DNA of 64,000 nucleotides from Acetobacter ghanensis (GCF_001499675.1 NZ_LN609302.1:1401896-1465895), one strand, 5' to 3'. Shown: positions 45,359 to 54,728, counted from the stretch's first letter. Program-made: numbers and translations. Notes: generated by a model not told the origin, from the letters alone.

Positions 45359-46399
45359 ATGGCACATTACACCCCCGTCCGCGTGAGCCGTTGGGTCAAA
45401 GCCGGTTTTGCCGTTCTGCTGCTGTGCGGCAGCTTGGCGCTGCCGCGTGCAGGGCAGGCGGAGGAGGAAATTACAGGGGCAGGTTCCAGCTTTGCGGCTC
45501 CTCTGTATCAGGCATGGTCTGCTGCGGCCTCATCCACCATTGGAGTGCAGGTTAATTACCAGACCATTGGCTCTGGAGCGGGGCAGAACCAGATTCTGGC
45601 GGGCACGGTGGATTTTGGGGCATCTGACGCTCCCATGCCTCATGCAAAGCTGGAAGCTGGCAAGCTTGTGCAGGTGCCAACTGCTATTGGTGGCATTGTT
45701 GTTACGGCCAATGTGCCCGGTGTTGCGGATGGTGCCCTGCGCCTGAGCGGCCCGGTGCTGGCGGATATTTACGCCGGTTCCATTACGCAGTGGAACGACC
45801 CGCGGATTGCGGCGCCGAACCCCGGCCTGTCCCTGCCAGATCAGGCGATTGCGCCTCTGCACCGGGCAGATGGGTCGGGCACAACGTATGTTTTTACAGA
45901 CTACCTTGCTCATGTCTCGCCCGAGTGGAAGCAGAATGTGGGTAAAGGCACATCTGTTGCGTGGCCAGCAGGGGCTGGTGCGCGGGGGAATGATGGCATT
46001 GCCGCCTATGTGCAAAATACCGCAGGCAGCATTGGTTATCTGGAATATGCCTATGCAGCGCGTAACCACCTTGCACTTGTGCAGATGCAAAACCACGATG
46101 GAGCGTTTGTAACAGCGTCCGCCAGCAGTTTTGCCCATGCCGCAGAGGCCGCACAGTGGGATGATGCAGACTTGACCGCATCTCTAAGTGATGTGGGAGG
46201 GGCGGAGAGCTGGCCTATTATCACCACAACCTATGTGTTGTTCCCAGCAACCGCCACGCCCGATAATCAGGGCGACCAAGTGCGGCGTTTTTTCCGCTGG
46301 GGGCTGGTAGAAGGCAACGTGGTTACCCAGCAACTGGATTATGTCCCGCTGCCTGACCTTATCAAGGCGCGGGTGCTCAAGCGGTTTGGAGCGGAATAG
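45359..46399 (+). CDS. pstS: PstS-like phosphate-binding protein
   Basis: 346 residues. A Sec signal (about 1-35, ending AGQA) precedes the PstS pattern: ITGAGSSFAAPLYQAW, VNYQTIGSGAGQNQILAGTVDFGASDAPM, HRADGSGTTYVFTDYL, and NDGIAAYVQNTAGSIGYLEYAYA. It binds phosphate in the periplasm for the PstCAB transporter. No pstC, pstA, pstB or phoU is adjacent, so this copy is orphaned from its transporter. AAGGAG precedes the ATG, 27 bases after pheT. Confidence 0.88.
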   Translation: MAHYTPVRVSRWVKAGFAVLLLCGSLALPRAGQAEEEITGAGSSFAAPLYQAWSAAASSTIGVQVNYQTIGSGAGQNQILAGTVDFGASDAPMPHAKLEAGKLVQVPTAIGGIVVTANVPGVADGALRLSGPVLADIYAGSITQWNDPRIAAPNPGLSLPDQAIAPLHRADGSGTTYVFTDYLAHVSPEWKQNVGKGTSVAWPAGAGARGNDGIAAYVQNTAGSIGYLEYAYAARNHLALVQMQNHDGAFVTASASSFAHAAEAAQWDDADLTASLSDVGGAESWPIITTTYVLFPATATPDNQGDQVRRFFRWGLVEGNVVTQQLDYVPLPDLIKARVLKRFGAE

Positions 46400-46448
46400 G
46401 CTGCCATTCAGGCGTTATCCCGCGCTCATTCCAGACTTGTCCTATATT

Positions 46449-46471
46449 TCATCCACAGATTCTGTGGATAA
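46449..46471. other. Paired DnaA-box-like sites in an inverted repeat
   Basis: TGTGGATAA (46463-46471) is the exact complement of the DnaA consensus TTATCCACA, and TCATCCACA (46449-46457) matches it at 8 of 9 positions in the opposite orientation. Together they form ATCCACAG-ATT-CTGTGGAT. The pair sits between the convergent pstS and binding-protein genes, where it could also be a simple hairpin. Confidence 0.45.
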
Positions 46472-46488
46472 ACCGCCTGCCGCGGCTG

Positions 46489-48198
46489 TTAGTGTAACCA
46501 GACCTGAGAAAACAGAAGCTGGTTGACCTCGGTATAAAAAAAATTCTGCACGCGGGAAGATGTCAGGACCACGTTGTTTTTTTCAATGGCGGGGGCAACT
46601 GCGGCCTGTTCCATAATCAGCCTGTTGGCTTCCAGCCAGAGCTGGTTGCGCTGTTGTGTGGTCAGGCTGACATCCGTTTTGGCACGGTCCATGACCGACT
46701 GGGTGTGCGCATCGCAGAACCCGGGGATGTTGATGGAACTGTCTGAATGAGGATGAAAATTTTCACACCCGAACAGAGCATCCAGAAAGTTGGATGGAGA
46801 CGGGTAATCAGCCGACCAGCTTGTTAGGGCAATCTGCACGTGGTTGTCCGTATTCTGGATGTAGGCCAGATGCAGGCTGCTGCTAAGCGGGCGTAACACG
46901 GCCTGATAACCGAGGGATTGCAGCATGTCCCGCACCCATGCACCCATGGCCATTTCCGCACTGGTGCTGGCAACAACCAGTGTGATCTTTTGCCCTGCGG
47001 TTCCACTTTCGCGCACCAGTTGGCGGGCGGCCTGCATGTCTGGCCCGGCCCATTGTTGTGCGGGGTCCGCAGGTGTGGCGCCCCGTGTGTAGGCACATTT
47101 CTGCCCCTCAACATCCAGAGCGGAAGGGATAAGCCCGCATAACGGGCGGGCAATGCCCGGTCCACCGTACAGAATAACCAGCGCCTTGCGGTTGAGCGCA
47201 TAATTAACGGCTTGCCGTACCCTTATGTCTGTAAAGGGGGCTTCATGCATGTTCATGGGAAGAAAATAGAGGGAAGGGTGACGCATGACGTGCGTCTGCC
47301 CGGCAAAGCGGCTCCCCAGTTCGCCTAGCCGGTCAAGGGGAATGGCATCTGCCATCCAGTCATACTGCCCGTTTTCCACGGCCGTTACGGCGGCCTCTTC
47401 GGGGACACCAAATGTGTACTCTATCCGGTCCGGGTAACCTGCTGGCTGGGCATCTGCACTCCAGACGCGGAAAGCAGGATTGCGGGTAAGAGTAAGAAAA
47501 TTGTTAGGATCATAGGCTTCCAGCCGGTAGGGGCCGGTGCCGGGCAAGGGGGTATTGCCCGTGTCGTGGTCGGGGGCGCTGGCAGGCAAGATAACGGCGT
47601 GGGTAAAAGCCAGCTTTTGCAGGAACTCCGCATCAGGCCGAGCAAGGTGAAAGGTGATGCGCCTGCTGGCGGGGTCAGCCTCAATGCCCTTTTCAAGCGT
47701 GCAGTGTGCGGGGGTGCGCAGGCAGGCATCCGCACCGGCAATGGCGCCATAAAAGGACCCTGCTGTGGGTGCGCCAATACGAAAAAGCCGCTGGAAGGAG
47801 GCCACAACATCCGCTGTGGTAACGGGCTGGCCGTTTGAGAAGTAAATGTTGGGCCGCAGGGTGAATGTATAGGTCAACCCGCCGTCCTGTGGCGTGGGCA
47901 GGGCTTCGGCCAGATCGGGAACAACATCCTTGCCTGCCGGGCCTGTGGTTTTACGGAACGTGGTCAGCCCGTCATACACATTGGCAAAGAGGTTAATATA
48001 CTGTCCCGTGTAGTTGATCTGGGGGTCCAGAGTGCCGCCAGAGGCTGCGGCAACCAGCCGCAGCGTGCCGCCGCCATGTTCGGGGTAGGGTAGGGCGGGT
48101 AACGTTTCCGTGTGCGGCGCGCACCATGCGGGCGGCACGGTGCAGGCCAGAAACCCCATGGCCAGAAAAAGGAAGGAACGTTCTTTAATGGCTCTCAT
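46489..48198 (-). CDS. Peptide/oligosaccharide-type ABC binding protein (SBP family 5)
   Basis: 569 residues. A signal peptide (about 1-26, ending AWCA) precedes a family-5 solute-binding fold: GGTLDPQINYTGQYINLFANVYDGL, YTFTLRPNIYFSNGQPVTTADVVASF, GTGPYRLEAYDPN, FTDIRVRQAVNYALNRKAL, in outline. It likely captures peptides or similar solutes in the periplasm. No permease or ATPase genes are adjacent. Its start overlaps the 57-residue membrane protein gene by 14 bases, forming a three-gene minus-strand unit with the lipoprotein. Confidence 0.85.
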   Translation of the reverse strand: MRAIKERSFLFLAMGFLACTVPPAWCAPHTETLPALPYPEHGGGTLRLVAAASGGTLDPQINYTGQYINLFANVYDGLTTFRKTTGPAGKDVVPDLAEALPTPQDGGLTYTFTLRPNIYFSNGQPVTTADVVASFQRLFRIGAPTAGSFYGAIAGADACLRTPAHCTLEKGIEADPASRRITFHLARPDAEFLQKLAFTHAVILPASAPDHDTGNTPLPGTGPYRLEAYDPNNFLTLTRNPAFRVWSADAQPAGYPDRIEYTFGVPEEAAVTAVENGQYDWMADAIPLDRLGELGSRFAGQTHVMRHPSLYFLPMNMHEAPFTDIRVRQAVNYALNRKALVILYGGPGIARPLCGLIPSALDVEGQKCAYTRGATPADPAQQWAGPDMQAARQLVRESGTAGQKITLVVASTSAEMAMGAWVRDMLQSLGYQAVLRPLSSSLHLAYIQNTDNHVQIALTSWSADYPSPSNFLDALFGCENFHPHSDSSINIPGFCDAHTQSVMDRAKTDVSLTTQQRNQLWLEANRLIMEQAAVAPAIEKNNVVLTSSRVQNFFYTEVNQLLFSQVWLH

Positions 48199-48358
48199 TC
48201 TGGCCCAGCGTCTGGGCTGGCTGGTCTGGCAGGGGTTGCCCAGTCATAAGGGCGGCAAAGCCGGAATACATGGAGCACAGGACAATAATGCCAACCATGA
48301 TGGCCCCGGCAATAACGGCAATACGGACAACTTTTTCCGTTTTGTCTTTATCGGTCAT
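48185..48358 (-). CDS. 57-residue single-pass membrane protein
   Basis: ATG 48358 to TAA 48185 encodes MTDKDKTEKVVRIAVIAGAM and onward: a charged N-terminus, one hydrophobic helix (about 10-38, with IVLCSMYSGFAALM), and a polar Gln/Pro-rich tail. It overlaps the lipoprotein gene upstream by 11 bases and the binding-protein gene downstream by 14 bases, which argues for real, coupled translation. No family recognised. Confidence 0.65.
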   Translation of the reverse strand: MTDKDKTEKVVRIAVIAGAIMVGIIVLCSMYSGFAALMTGQPLPDQPAQTLGQNESH

Positions 48359-48593
48359 ACTGAACAGCCCCGCCGTTGCTGTTAGCGGGTTTCTGATAAG
48401 TGTTCAGTGACTTCTGGTAATGGAAGGAATCCTGTGGTGTTGCAGGTGGCCTGTACCAGTCGGGCGCTCCCTGCCCAAGGTGGCGATGCGGGTGGTAATA
48501 ATGCGCATGCGGGTCTTCCGCACAGGCTGACAGTCCTGTGGCCAGCAACACAAGCATGGCAAGCTGAAATCGGGAGCACATGGTTTTCTTCAT
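48348..48593 (-). CDS. Small lipoprotein
   Basis: 81 residues from ATG 48593. A lipoprotein signal ends LLATGLSAC (lipobox, Cys24), followed by a His/Tyr/Pro-rich mature part (HAHYYHPHRHLGQG) that could bind metal. AGGAG lies 13 bases before this ATG and immediately before an alternative ATG at 48605, so the start is uncertain by four codons. First gene of the lipoprotein / micro-membrane-protein / binding-protein unit. Function unknown. Confidence 0.7.
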   Translation of the reverse strand: MKKTMCSRFQLAMLVLLATGLSACAEDPHAHYYHPHRHLGQGAPDWYRPPATPQDSFHYQKSLNTYQKPANSNGGAVQYDR

Positions 48594-48856
48594 GGCATCG
48601 ACCATACTCCTAATTTTTTGACGCGAAAAGTGTTGTCCGCAGGAGTTCGCAGTCACGCTTTGCGGTTACCGCCGGGTGTGCAAAAACCGCCACTTATGCG
48701 TTATGTGCATCTGTCCGCCCCGCGCGTGCGGGTGTGGCATGGTTGCGTATGGCCTGTTAAAAGCGGAGCCAGAGAGATGAGTCTGCCCTTTCCTTGCCTT
48801 ATCATTATGTTAGCAAGGACAGAATCAGACAGGTTTTGGAATAAAGGGGCATAGGT

Positions 48857-51487
48857 ATGGCGGTAACAGGGCTGGCTGCGATACTGCTTGTTATTGCGCT
48901 CCTTCTGGTGGTGGTGAGCGCGGTGCAGCCAATTGCCCGCAAGCTTGAGCTGTCGGAAACAGTTCTGCTGGCTATTGTGGGCATTATTATTGGTTCGCTG
49001 GCGGACTTTGCCTTACGCACGTCCTATGCCTCGGCCCTGAGTGGCATAGCCGAAACCCTGCTTGATTTTCCTATCAGTAGTGAGTCGTTCCTGCTGATCT
49101 TTCTGCCTGTTCTGGTTTTTCAGGGCGCTCTGGCCATAGATGTGCGTCGGCTGGCGCATGAGGCGGCAACGGTGCTGCTTCTGGCTGTGGTTGCGGTGGC
49201 GCTGTCCACCGCCCTTATCGGTTTTGCCCTTATGCCCTTTGCCGGCATGCCGCTGGTAGTCTGCCTGTTGCTGGGGTCCATTGTGGCTACCACGGACCCG
49301 TCCGCCGTGGCCGGGATCTTCCGCGATATTGGAGCCTCCACCCGGCTGACCCGGCTGGTGGAAGGCGAGGCGCTGCTTAATGACGCGGCGGCCATTTCCA
49401 TTTTTTCCATTCTGCTGCCTTCCGTAACGTTGCACCGTGCCATTCATCCGGGGGAGGCGGTGGTCTCGTTTGTTGTCTCCTTCGCAGGTGCGCTTGTGGT
49501 GGGGGTGCTGTTCGGGCGGCTTACGCTGGCTATGATGTCGGCCATTGGCAGTTCCGCGGCTGAAATTACGCTCAGCGTGGCGCTGCCCTATGTGGTGTAT
49601 ATTATTTCCGACGAGTTTCTGGGGGTGTCTGGCGTGGTGGCAACCGCTGCTGCGGGGCTGACGCTCTCTGTTTACGGGCCGTCCACCGTGCGACCACAGA
49701 CATGGCTGTTTCTTAACCAGTTATGGCAGCAGTTGGTGTTCTGGGCCGGGTCTTTGGTGTTTGTGCTGGCCTCCATGCTTGTGCCGCATCTGCTGGTCGG
49801 CATGACCCGCTGGGACTGGGTTCTTATTCTGATTGCAAGCGTTGCGGGCCTTACCGCACGCGCCGCTGTGGTGTTTGGGATGTTGCCATTGCTGGCGTGG
49901 TCTCGTCTTTCCCCTCCCGTGCCAACGCCGTTCAAGGTGACCATGGTGTGGGGTGGGCTGCGTGGGGCCATTACACTGGCGTTGGCGCTGGCTGTGACCG
50001 AAAACGAACATGTGGCAACGCCGATAGCCCATTTTATCGGTATTATCGCCACCGGCTTTGTTCTGATTACCCTGCTGGTCAATGGCACGACCCTGCGCTC
50101 TCTTGTCCTGTTTCTAAAGCTCGACCAGCTTTCATCCATCGATGAGGCCATGCGGCACCAGGTGCTGGGCATTGGTTTGGGTAATGTGCGCGAGCGGGCG
50201 GAGGAACTGGGCGGAGAACTGGGGTTCAGCGCGGATGCCACGCGCCCGGTACTGGAGCAGATCGAGCGCCGGTCGGAGGAGGAGCAGGCCGCCAATGTGT
50301 TCGATCAGGCACTGTCCGACACCCAGCGCGTCAACCTTGCGCTGATCACCATAGCCAGTCAGGAGCGGTCTTTGCTGCTGGACCTGTTCCGTATGCAAGG
50401 GTTGTCCCGCCGGGTGATGGAAACGCTGCTTCGTTCTTCGGAAGCGGCCATTGATGGTGCACGTCTGGAAGGGCGGCTGGGTTATGTGCGGGCGCTCCGG
50501 CGCAGGCTTAGCCCGTCATTCCGTTTTAATCTGGCGCAATGGGTGCACAACCATATGCGGTGGGACCGGCCGTTGATGCTGTGCATGGCCGAACGGTTTG
50601 AAATGCTGATGGTGGCGCATTTCATTTCCATTTCGTTGACCCGGTTTATGCGTGAACGGCTTGAACCCACCTTGGGGAGCCGTATTGGCGAGATCGTGGC
50701 CGAGGTGCTCTCCCGCCAGCGCAAATTGCTGGATGAGGCGCTGGAAACCCTGCGTCTGCATTATCATGGCTACGCTGAGGCTCTGGAAAACCGCATCTTC
50801 CGCCAGATTGCCCTGCGGTTGGAAGGGGAGGAGTATGACACCCTCCTTTCCGAATCTCTGATCAGTGATGAGCTGAACCGTGAGCTGCTCAAGGAGCTTG
50901 AGCGCCGTAGGCATCGCCTGAACAAACGGTTGAGTTTTGACCTGCGGAGCGGGATTGAAGACCGGATTAAAAATGCAGCCGTGTTTAAGGGGTTGCCGGG
51001 TGCGGAACTGCATGACCTTGCGACCACAACTTCCCTAAGGTTTGTGGCCCCGCAGGAAATGCTCTGCCGCAAAGGGCAAAAGATGCGTTACGTCTATTTC
51101 ATCAGCGCGGGTCTGGTGGAGGCGCACGTAGCTGGCGTGGATGAGCTGTACGGTGCTGGGGACCTGCTGGGGGCGCAGGAAGCGCTGCATCGCTGGCGGT
51201 GCGTGGGCAATGTAAGGGCTGTGCAGTTTGGGCACTTCATGGCTATTAAGGCATCACGCTTCCGGCGTCTGGTGGATGACTACCCGGTGGTGATGCAGAA
51301 TATCGAAACTATTTTGCGTAAGCGTGAAGCTGGTGAACGCCCAACCTCGCTCCTGCCTAAGCAGAAGATAGCCGCTATGGATGAGGATGGTCTGGCCGCA
51401 AGAGCGTTGCTTGCGCCGGGGACTGATGTGCTGGCCCTGATGCCGCCAGATGAGCGGGACGAGGGTACTACGCCATCGGATAAATAA
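48857..51487 (+). CDS. CPA1-family Na+/H+ antiporter with C-terminal cyclic-nucleotide-binding-like domain
   Basis: 876 residues. About twelve membrane helices (1-410) carry the CPA1 pattern, including LGSIVATTDPSAVAGIFRDIG (ion-binding Asp-Pro) and LVEGEALLNDAAAISIF, with GGLRGAITLALAL later. A long cytoplasmic helical region (about 420-700) leads to a CAP/cNMP-like domain (about 705-830: FKGLPGAELHDLATTTSL, RKGQKMRYVYFISAGLVE). It probably exchanges Na+ or K+ for protons, gated by a ligand. AAGGGG precedes the ATG. Useful for pH homeostasis in an acid-forming organism. Confidence 0.87.
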   Translation: MAVTGLAAILLVIALLLVVVSAVQPIARKLELSETVLLAIVGIIIGSLADFALRTSYASALSGIAETLLDFPISSESFLLIFLPVLVFQGALAIDVRRLAHEAATVLLLAVVAVALSTALIGFALMPFAGMPLVVCLLLGSIVATTDPSAVAGIFRDIGASTRLTRLVEGEALLNDAAAISIFSILLPSVTLHRAIHPGEAVVSFVVSFAGALVVGVLFGRLTLAMMSAIGSSAAEITLSVALPYVVYIISDEFLGVSGVVATAAAGLTLSVYGPSTVRPQTWLFLNQLWQQLVFWAGSLVFVLASMLVPHLLVGMTRWDWVLILIASVAGLTARAAVVFGMLPLLAWSRLSPPVPTPFKVTMVWGGLRGAITLALALAVTENEHVATPIAHFIGIIATGFVLITLLVNGTTLRSLVLFLKLDQLSSIDEAMRHQVLGIGLGNVRERAEELGGELGFSADATRPVLEQIERRSEEEQAANVFDQALSDTQRVNLALITIASQERSLLLDLFRMQGLSRRVMETLLRSSEAAIDGARLEGRLGYVRALRRRLSPSFRFNLAQWVHNHMRWDRPLMLCMAERFEMLMVAHFISISLTRFMRERLEPTLGSRIGEIVAEVLSRQRKLLDEALETLRLHYHGYAEALENRIFRQIALRLEGEEYDTLLSESLISDELNRELLKELERRRHRLNKRLSFDLRSGIEDRIKNAAVFKGLPGAELHDLATTTSLRFVAPQEMLCRKGQKMRYVYFISAGLVEAHVAGVDELYGAGDLLGAQEALHRWRCVGNVRAVQFGHFMAIKASRFRRLVDDYPVVMQNIETILRKREAGERPTSLLPKQKIAAMDEDGLAARALLAPGTDVLALMPPDERDEGTTPSDK

Positions 51488-51535
51488 AGGCGGCAGGCGC
51501 GGACTAAACGCTGCGCCTGCGCCACGGTGGTCTTG

Positions 51536-52090
51536 TTACAGGCTGCCGGGTGGTGTGTTGTTGCTCTGGCGCAGGGCCAAACCGAACTGTACCCAACCAA
51601 TGCCGCTTGCAATCAGCTCAACCGCAATGAATGTGCCAATCAGCCACAGGCCGGACCACGGCAGGCTGAGGTACAGGCAGGCGCCAACAACAAGGCTGAT
51701 CAGCCCGCTGCCCAGAATAATGCCCCAACCCGGCATACCACGGTACTGAAGCGCCATGACCGAGCGTAAAACACCAACCACAATAAAACAGACCGAAGCA
51801 AAGACCGTAATGGCCACCGAGCCAGAGACAGGTTCCTTGATCAGCAGCGCGCCAGCAATAATATAAAGCCCGGCACAGAGCAGGGAGAACAAGAAGCCTC
51901 CCCAGTCCTTGACCGCAAGGGCGTGCACGCCCTGCATGATTCCGGCAAAAATAAGCAGGCCACCAATAAACATGGTGCTGGCGAGTGTGACGGACACGGC
52001 ATCAATACAGGCGATAAAGCCGAGTATGACCAGTGCAATGCCCAGTCCGACGAAAAGGGCCCATTTGTGTGCAAATGGCATGGAAGGCAT
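51536..52090 (-). CDS. HdeD-family (DUF308) membrane protein
   Basis: 184 residues with six hydrophobic helices in pairs (about 12-32, 38-55, 65-84, 92-110, 122-140, 148-168), the HdeD/DUF308 arrangement. E. coli HdeD contributes to acid resistance at high cell density; the same role is plausible here but unproven. Start is ATG 52090 or ATG 52081; AAGG fits the second. It lies between the antiporter and rpsD, facing the antiporter. Confidence 0.82.
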   Translation of the reverse strand: MPSMPFAHKWALFVGLGIALVILGFIACIDAVSVTLASTMFIGGLLIFAGIMQGVHALAVKDWGGFLFSLLCAGLYIIAGALLIKEPVSGSVAITVFASVCFIVVGVLRSVMALQYRGMPGWGIILGSGLISLVVGACLYLSLPWSGLWLIGTFIAVELIASGIGWVQFGLALRQSNNTPPGSL

Positions 52091-52325
52091 CCTTGCATGT
52101 CAGAGGATAGATAGGGTGTTGTGATAGTATGTTGTTCTGAGTTGATAAAAGCAAAAACAGCCTGACGCACAGGGAATAATGCGTGGCTTTTGTTGACAGG
52201 TCGGTGACGTTCTCGTAAATCCTGCGACCATTGCCGGGAATGTGGACAGACCGGCCAGCGCCTTTTTGCTGGTAATGCGGTATGCGCCCGCTCCGATCCG
52301 TGGTGGACGGAGACTACCGGTGTAA

Positions 52326-52350
52326 TGACGGGCTGTTTCTCCCAGCCCGC
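52326..52350 (+). promoter_or_regulatory. Hairpin in the rpsD leader
   Basis: GGGCTG (52330-52335) pairs with CAGCCC (52343-52348), 27 bases before the rpsD ATG, with further short complementary segments upstream (TCCG 52292-52295 with CGGA 52308-52311). S4 represses its own mRNA in several bacteria through leader structure; a similar role here is a guess. Confidence 0.3.
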
Positions 52351-52374
52351 CTGTTGAGAGATGAAGAGCGCACT

Positions 52375-52992
52375 ATGAGCAAGCGCCTTGAGAGCAAGTA
52401 CAAAATTAACCGCCGCCTTGGCGTAAACCTGTGGGGCCGTGCAAAGTCCCCCGTTAACCGTCGTGAATACGGTCCGGGTCAGCATGGTCAGCGCCGCAAG
52501 GGCAAGCCTTCCGACTTCTCCGTCCAGCTGATGGCCAAGCAGAAGCTCAAAGGCTACTACGGCAACATCACGGAAAAGCAGTTCCGCCGCTACTATCAGG
52601 AAGCCGTGCGTCGTAAGGGCGATACGTCTGAAAACCTGATCAACCTGCTGGAACGTCGTCTGGATGCGGTCATCTACCGCATGAAATTCGCGATCACGCC
52701 GTTTGCTGCACGTCAGTTCATCAGCCATGGCCACATTCTGGTCAACGGCCGCAAGCTGAACATCCCGTCCTACATCGTTAAAGATGGTGACGTGATCGAA
52801 GTGCGCGAAAAGTCCAAGCAGCTCGCCATCGTTCTGGATGCAACTCAGTCCGCTGAGCGTGACGTGCCGGAATACATGGAAGTTGATCACCGCCAGATGA
52901 AGGGCACGTTCCTGCGTGGCCCGCAGCTTTCCGATGTGCCGTATCCGGTGCAGATGGAACCGAACCTGGTGGTCGAATTCTACTCCCGTTAA
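52375..52992 (+). CDS. rpsD: 30S ribosomal protein S4
   Basis: 205 residues from ATG 52375. [20 protein letters not shown], then [19 protein letters not shown] (alphaproteobacterial form without the zinc cysteines), the S4 RNA-binding domain ([30 protein letters not shown]) and the FYSR-type end. S4 is a primary 16S rRNA binder. Stands alone outside the alpha operon, as is usual for Alphaproteobacteria. A terminator follows. Confidence 0.97.
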   Translation: MSKRLESKYKINRRLGVNLWGRAKSPVNRREYGPGQHGQRRKGKPSDFSVQLMAKQKLKGYYGNITEKQFRRYYQEAVRRKGDTSENLINLLERRLDAVIYRMKFAITPFAARQFISHGHILVNGRKLNIPSYIVKDGDVIEVREKSKQLAIVLDATQSAERDVPEYMEVDHRQMKGTFLRGPQLSDVPYPVQMEPNLVVEFYSR

Positions 52993-53017
52993 TCGGGAAC
53001 TCCGGTTCGACCTGTGG

Positions 53018-53060
53018 ACGCCGGGTGGAGGGTTTTCTCTCCATCCGGCGTTTGCCGTTT
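53018..53060 (+). terminator. Terminator after rpsD
   Basis: ACGCCGGGTGGAG (53018-53030) and CTCCATCCGGCGT (53039-53051) form a long stem with one G-T pair; TTGCCGTTTTTATT follows. Confidence 0.75.
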
Positions 53061-53091
53061 TTATTCATGCCAGAAGCCCCGGAACTGATTT

Positions 53092-54639
53092 ATGTCTGAT
53101 ACCGCCAATCCTGAACTGGGTAAGGAAATTGTCCGCCGTCGTACGTTTGCGATCATCTCGCACCCCGACGCCGGTAAAACCACACTGACCGAGCGTATTC
53201 TGCGCGCTGGTGGTGCCATTCAGCTGGCGGGGAACGTGCGGGCCAAGGGCGAACGCCGCCGCACACGTTCGGACTGGATGGCCATTGAGCGTGACCGCGG
53301 TATTTCCGTTGTCAGTTCGGTCATGACGTTCGAATATGGTGGGTGCGTATTCAACCTGCTGGACACGCCGGGCCATGAAGACTTCTCGGAAGATACGTAC
53401 CGCACCCTGACAGCAGTTGACTCGGCCGTTATGGTGATTGACGCCGCCAAGGGGATAGAAGACCGGACACGCAAGCTGTTCGAAATCTGCCGCCTGCGCG
53501 ATATTCCCATTGTAACCTTCATCAACAAGATGGACCGCGAGGCGCAGGACCCCTTTGCTCTGCTGGACGAAATTGCATCCTCCCTTGCGCTGGATACATG
53601 CCCGGCTACGTGGCCGGTTGGTCGTGCGGCAACTTTTGTGGGCACGTATGACCTGCTGAACGGTAAGCTCAATACCCTGACCCCACTGGCCGAGGATGAT
53701 GCACGCCTGACGCAGATGCGTGAGGAGCTTGAGTTGGCCGAGGCCGCCTTGCCGGAATTTGACCGCGAGGCTTTTGACGCCGGGCATCTAACCCCCGTGT
53801 TTTTCGGGAGTGCGATCAAGGAAATTGGCGTGACCGACCTGTTGGACGCGCTTGTGGCCTTTGGCCCGTCCCCCCGTGCGCAGGCGGCAGAAAATCGTAC
53901 GGTCACGGCGGATGAGCCGGGTATGACGGCTCTGGTGTTCAAAATTCAGGCCAACATGGACCCCAACCACCGAGACCGCATTGCTTTTGCGCGCATATGC
54001 TCCGGTCGTTTAACGCGGGGCATGCGGCTCAAACACACCCGCACAGGCAAAAGCTTTGCCGTGCACACGCCCCAGTTCTTTTTTGCGCAGGACCGCCATC
54101 TGGCGGAAGAAGCTTTTGCAGGTGATGTGGTCGGTATTCCCAACCACGGCACCTTGCGTATTGGGGATACACTGACAGAGGGCGAGGATATTCGCTTTAC
54201 CGGCGTGCCCCACTTTGCACCGGAAATTCTGCGTCGTGTGCGCTTGGATGACGCCATGAAGGCCAAAAAGCTCAAGCAGGCTCTGGTGCAGCTGGCGGAG
54301 GAGGGCGTTGTGCAGCTCTTTCGTCCGCAGGATGGCGCGCCACCCATTGTGGGCGTGGTGGGCACACTCCAGCTGGACGTTTTGCAGGCACGCCTGCGCG
54401 TGGAATACAGCGTTGGCATCGGCTTTGATTCCACACCGTTCTCGCTTGCGCGGTGGATAACCGGTCCGCGGGATAAAATTGAGGCATTTGCCGCCTCCAA
54501 CCGCTCCGCCATGGCGGATGATCTGGATGATGACCCGGTTTTTCTGGCAACATCCAACTTTATGATGCGGCGAACGGAAGAACAGAATCCAGACATCAAG
54601 TTCCACGACATCAAACAGATCGGGATTGAAATCGGCTAG
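53092..54639 (+). CDS. prfC: Peptide chain release factor 3
   Basis: 515 residues. GTPase with G1 SHPDAGKTTLTER (near 24-36), G2 RGISV, G3 DTPGHEDFSEDTYRTL, G4 INKMDREAQDPF, then domain II and III. RF3 recycles RF1/RF2 after peptide release. The MAIERDRGISVVSSVM stretch separates it from EF-G and LepA. It starts 99 bases after rpsD, beyond that gene's terminator. Confidence 0.96.
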   Translation: MSDTANPELGKEIVRRRTFAIISHPDAGKTTLTERILRAGGAIQLAGNVRAKGERRRTRSDWMAIERDRGISVVSSVMTFEYGGCVFNLLDTPGHEDFSEDTYRTLTAVDSAVMVIDAAKGIEDRTRKLFEICRLRDIPIVTFINKMDREAQDPFALLDEIASSLALDTCPATWPVGRAATFVGTYDLLNGKLNTLTPLAEDDARLTQMREELELAEAALPEFDREAFDAGHLTPVFFGSAIKEIGVTDLLDALVAFGPSPRAQAAENRTVTADEPGMTALVFKIQANMDPNHRDRIAFARICSGRLTRGMRLKHTRTGKSFAVHTPQFFFAQDRHLAEEAFAGDVVGIPNHGTLRIGDTLTEGEDIRFTGVPHFAPEILRRVRLDDAMKAKKLKQALVQLAEEGVVQLFRPQDGAPPIVGVVGTLQLDVLQARLRVEYSVGIGFDSTPFSLARWITGPRDKIEAFAASNRSAMADDLDDDPVFLATSNFMMRRTEEQNPDIKFHDIKQIGIEIG

Positions 54640-54728
54640 GAGGCTGTTTCAGTAACCGACCGCACGTGGTTTTGAGGTGCAGCGGAGCGCCATCCGCTTT
54701 GGTTTTTTGGTAAGGAGCAGACGCACGG

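Noticed and set aside
51488..51535. Hairpin GCAGGCGC / GCGCCTGC as a terminator between the antiporter and HdeD genes
   Set aside because: The stem is present but no T-run follows on either strand, so I did not list it as a terminator.
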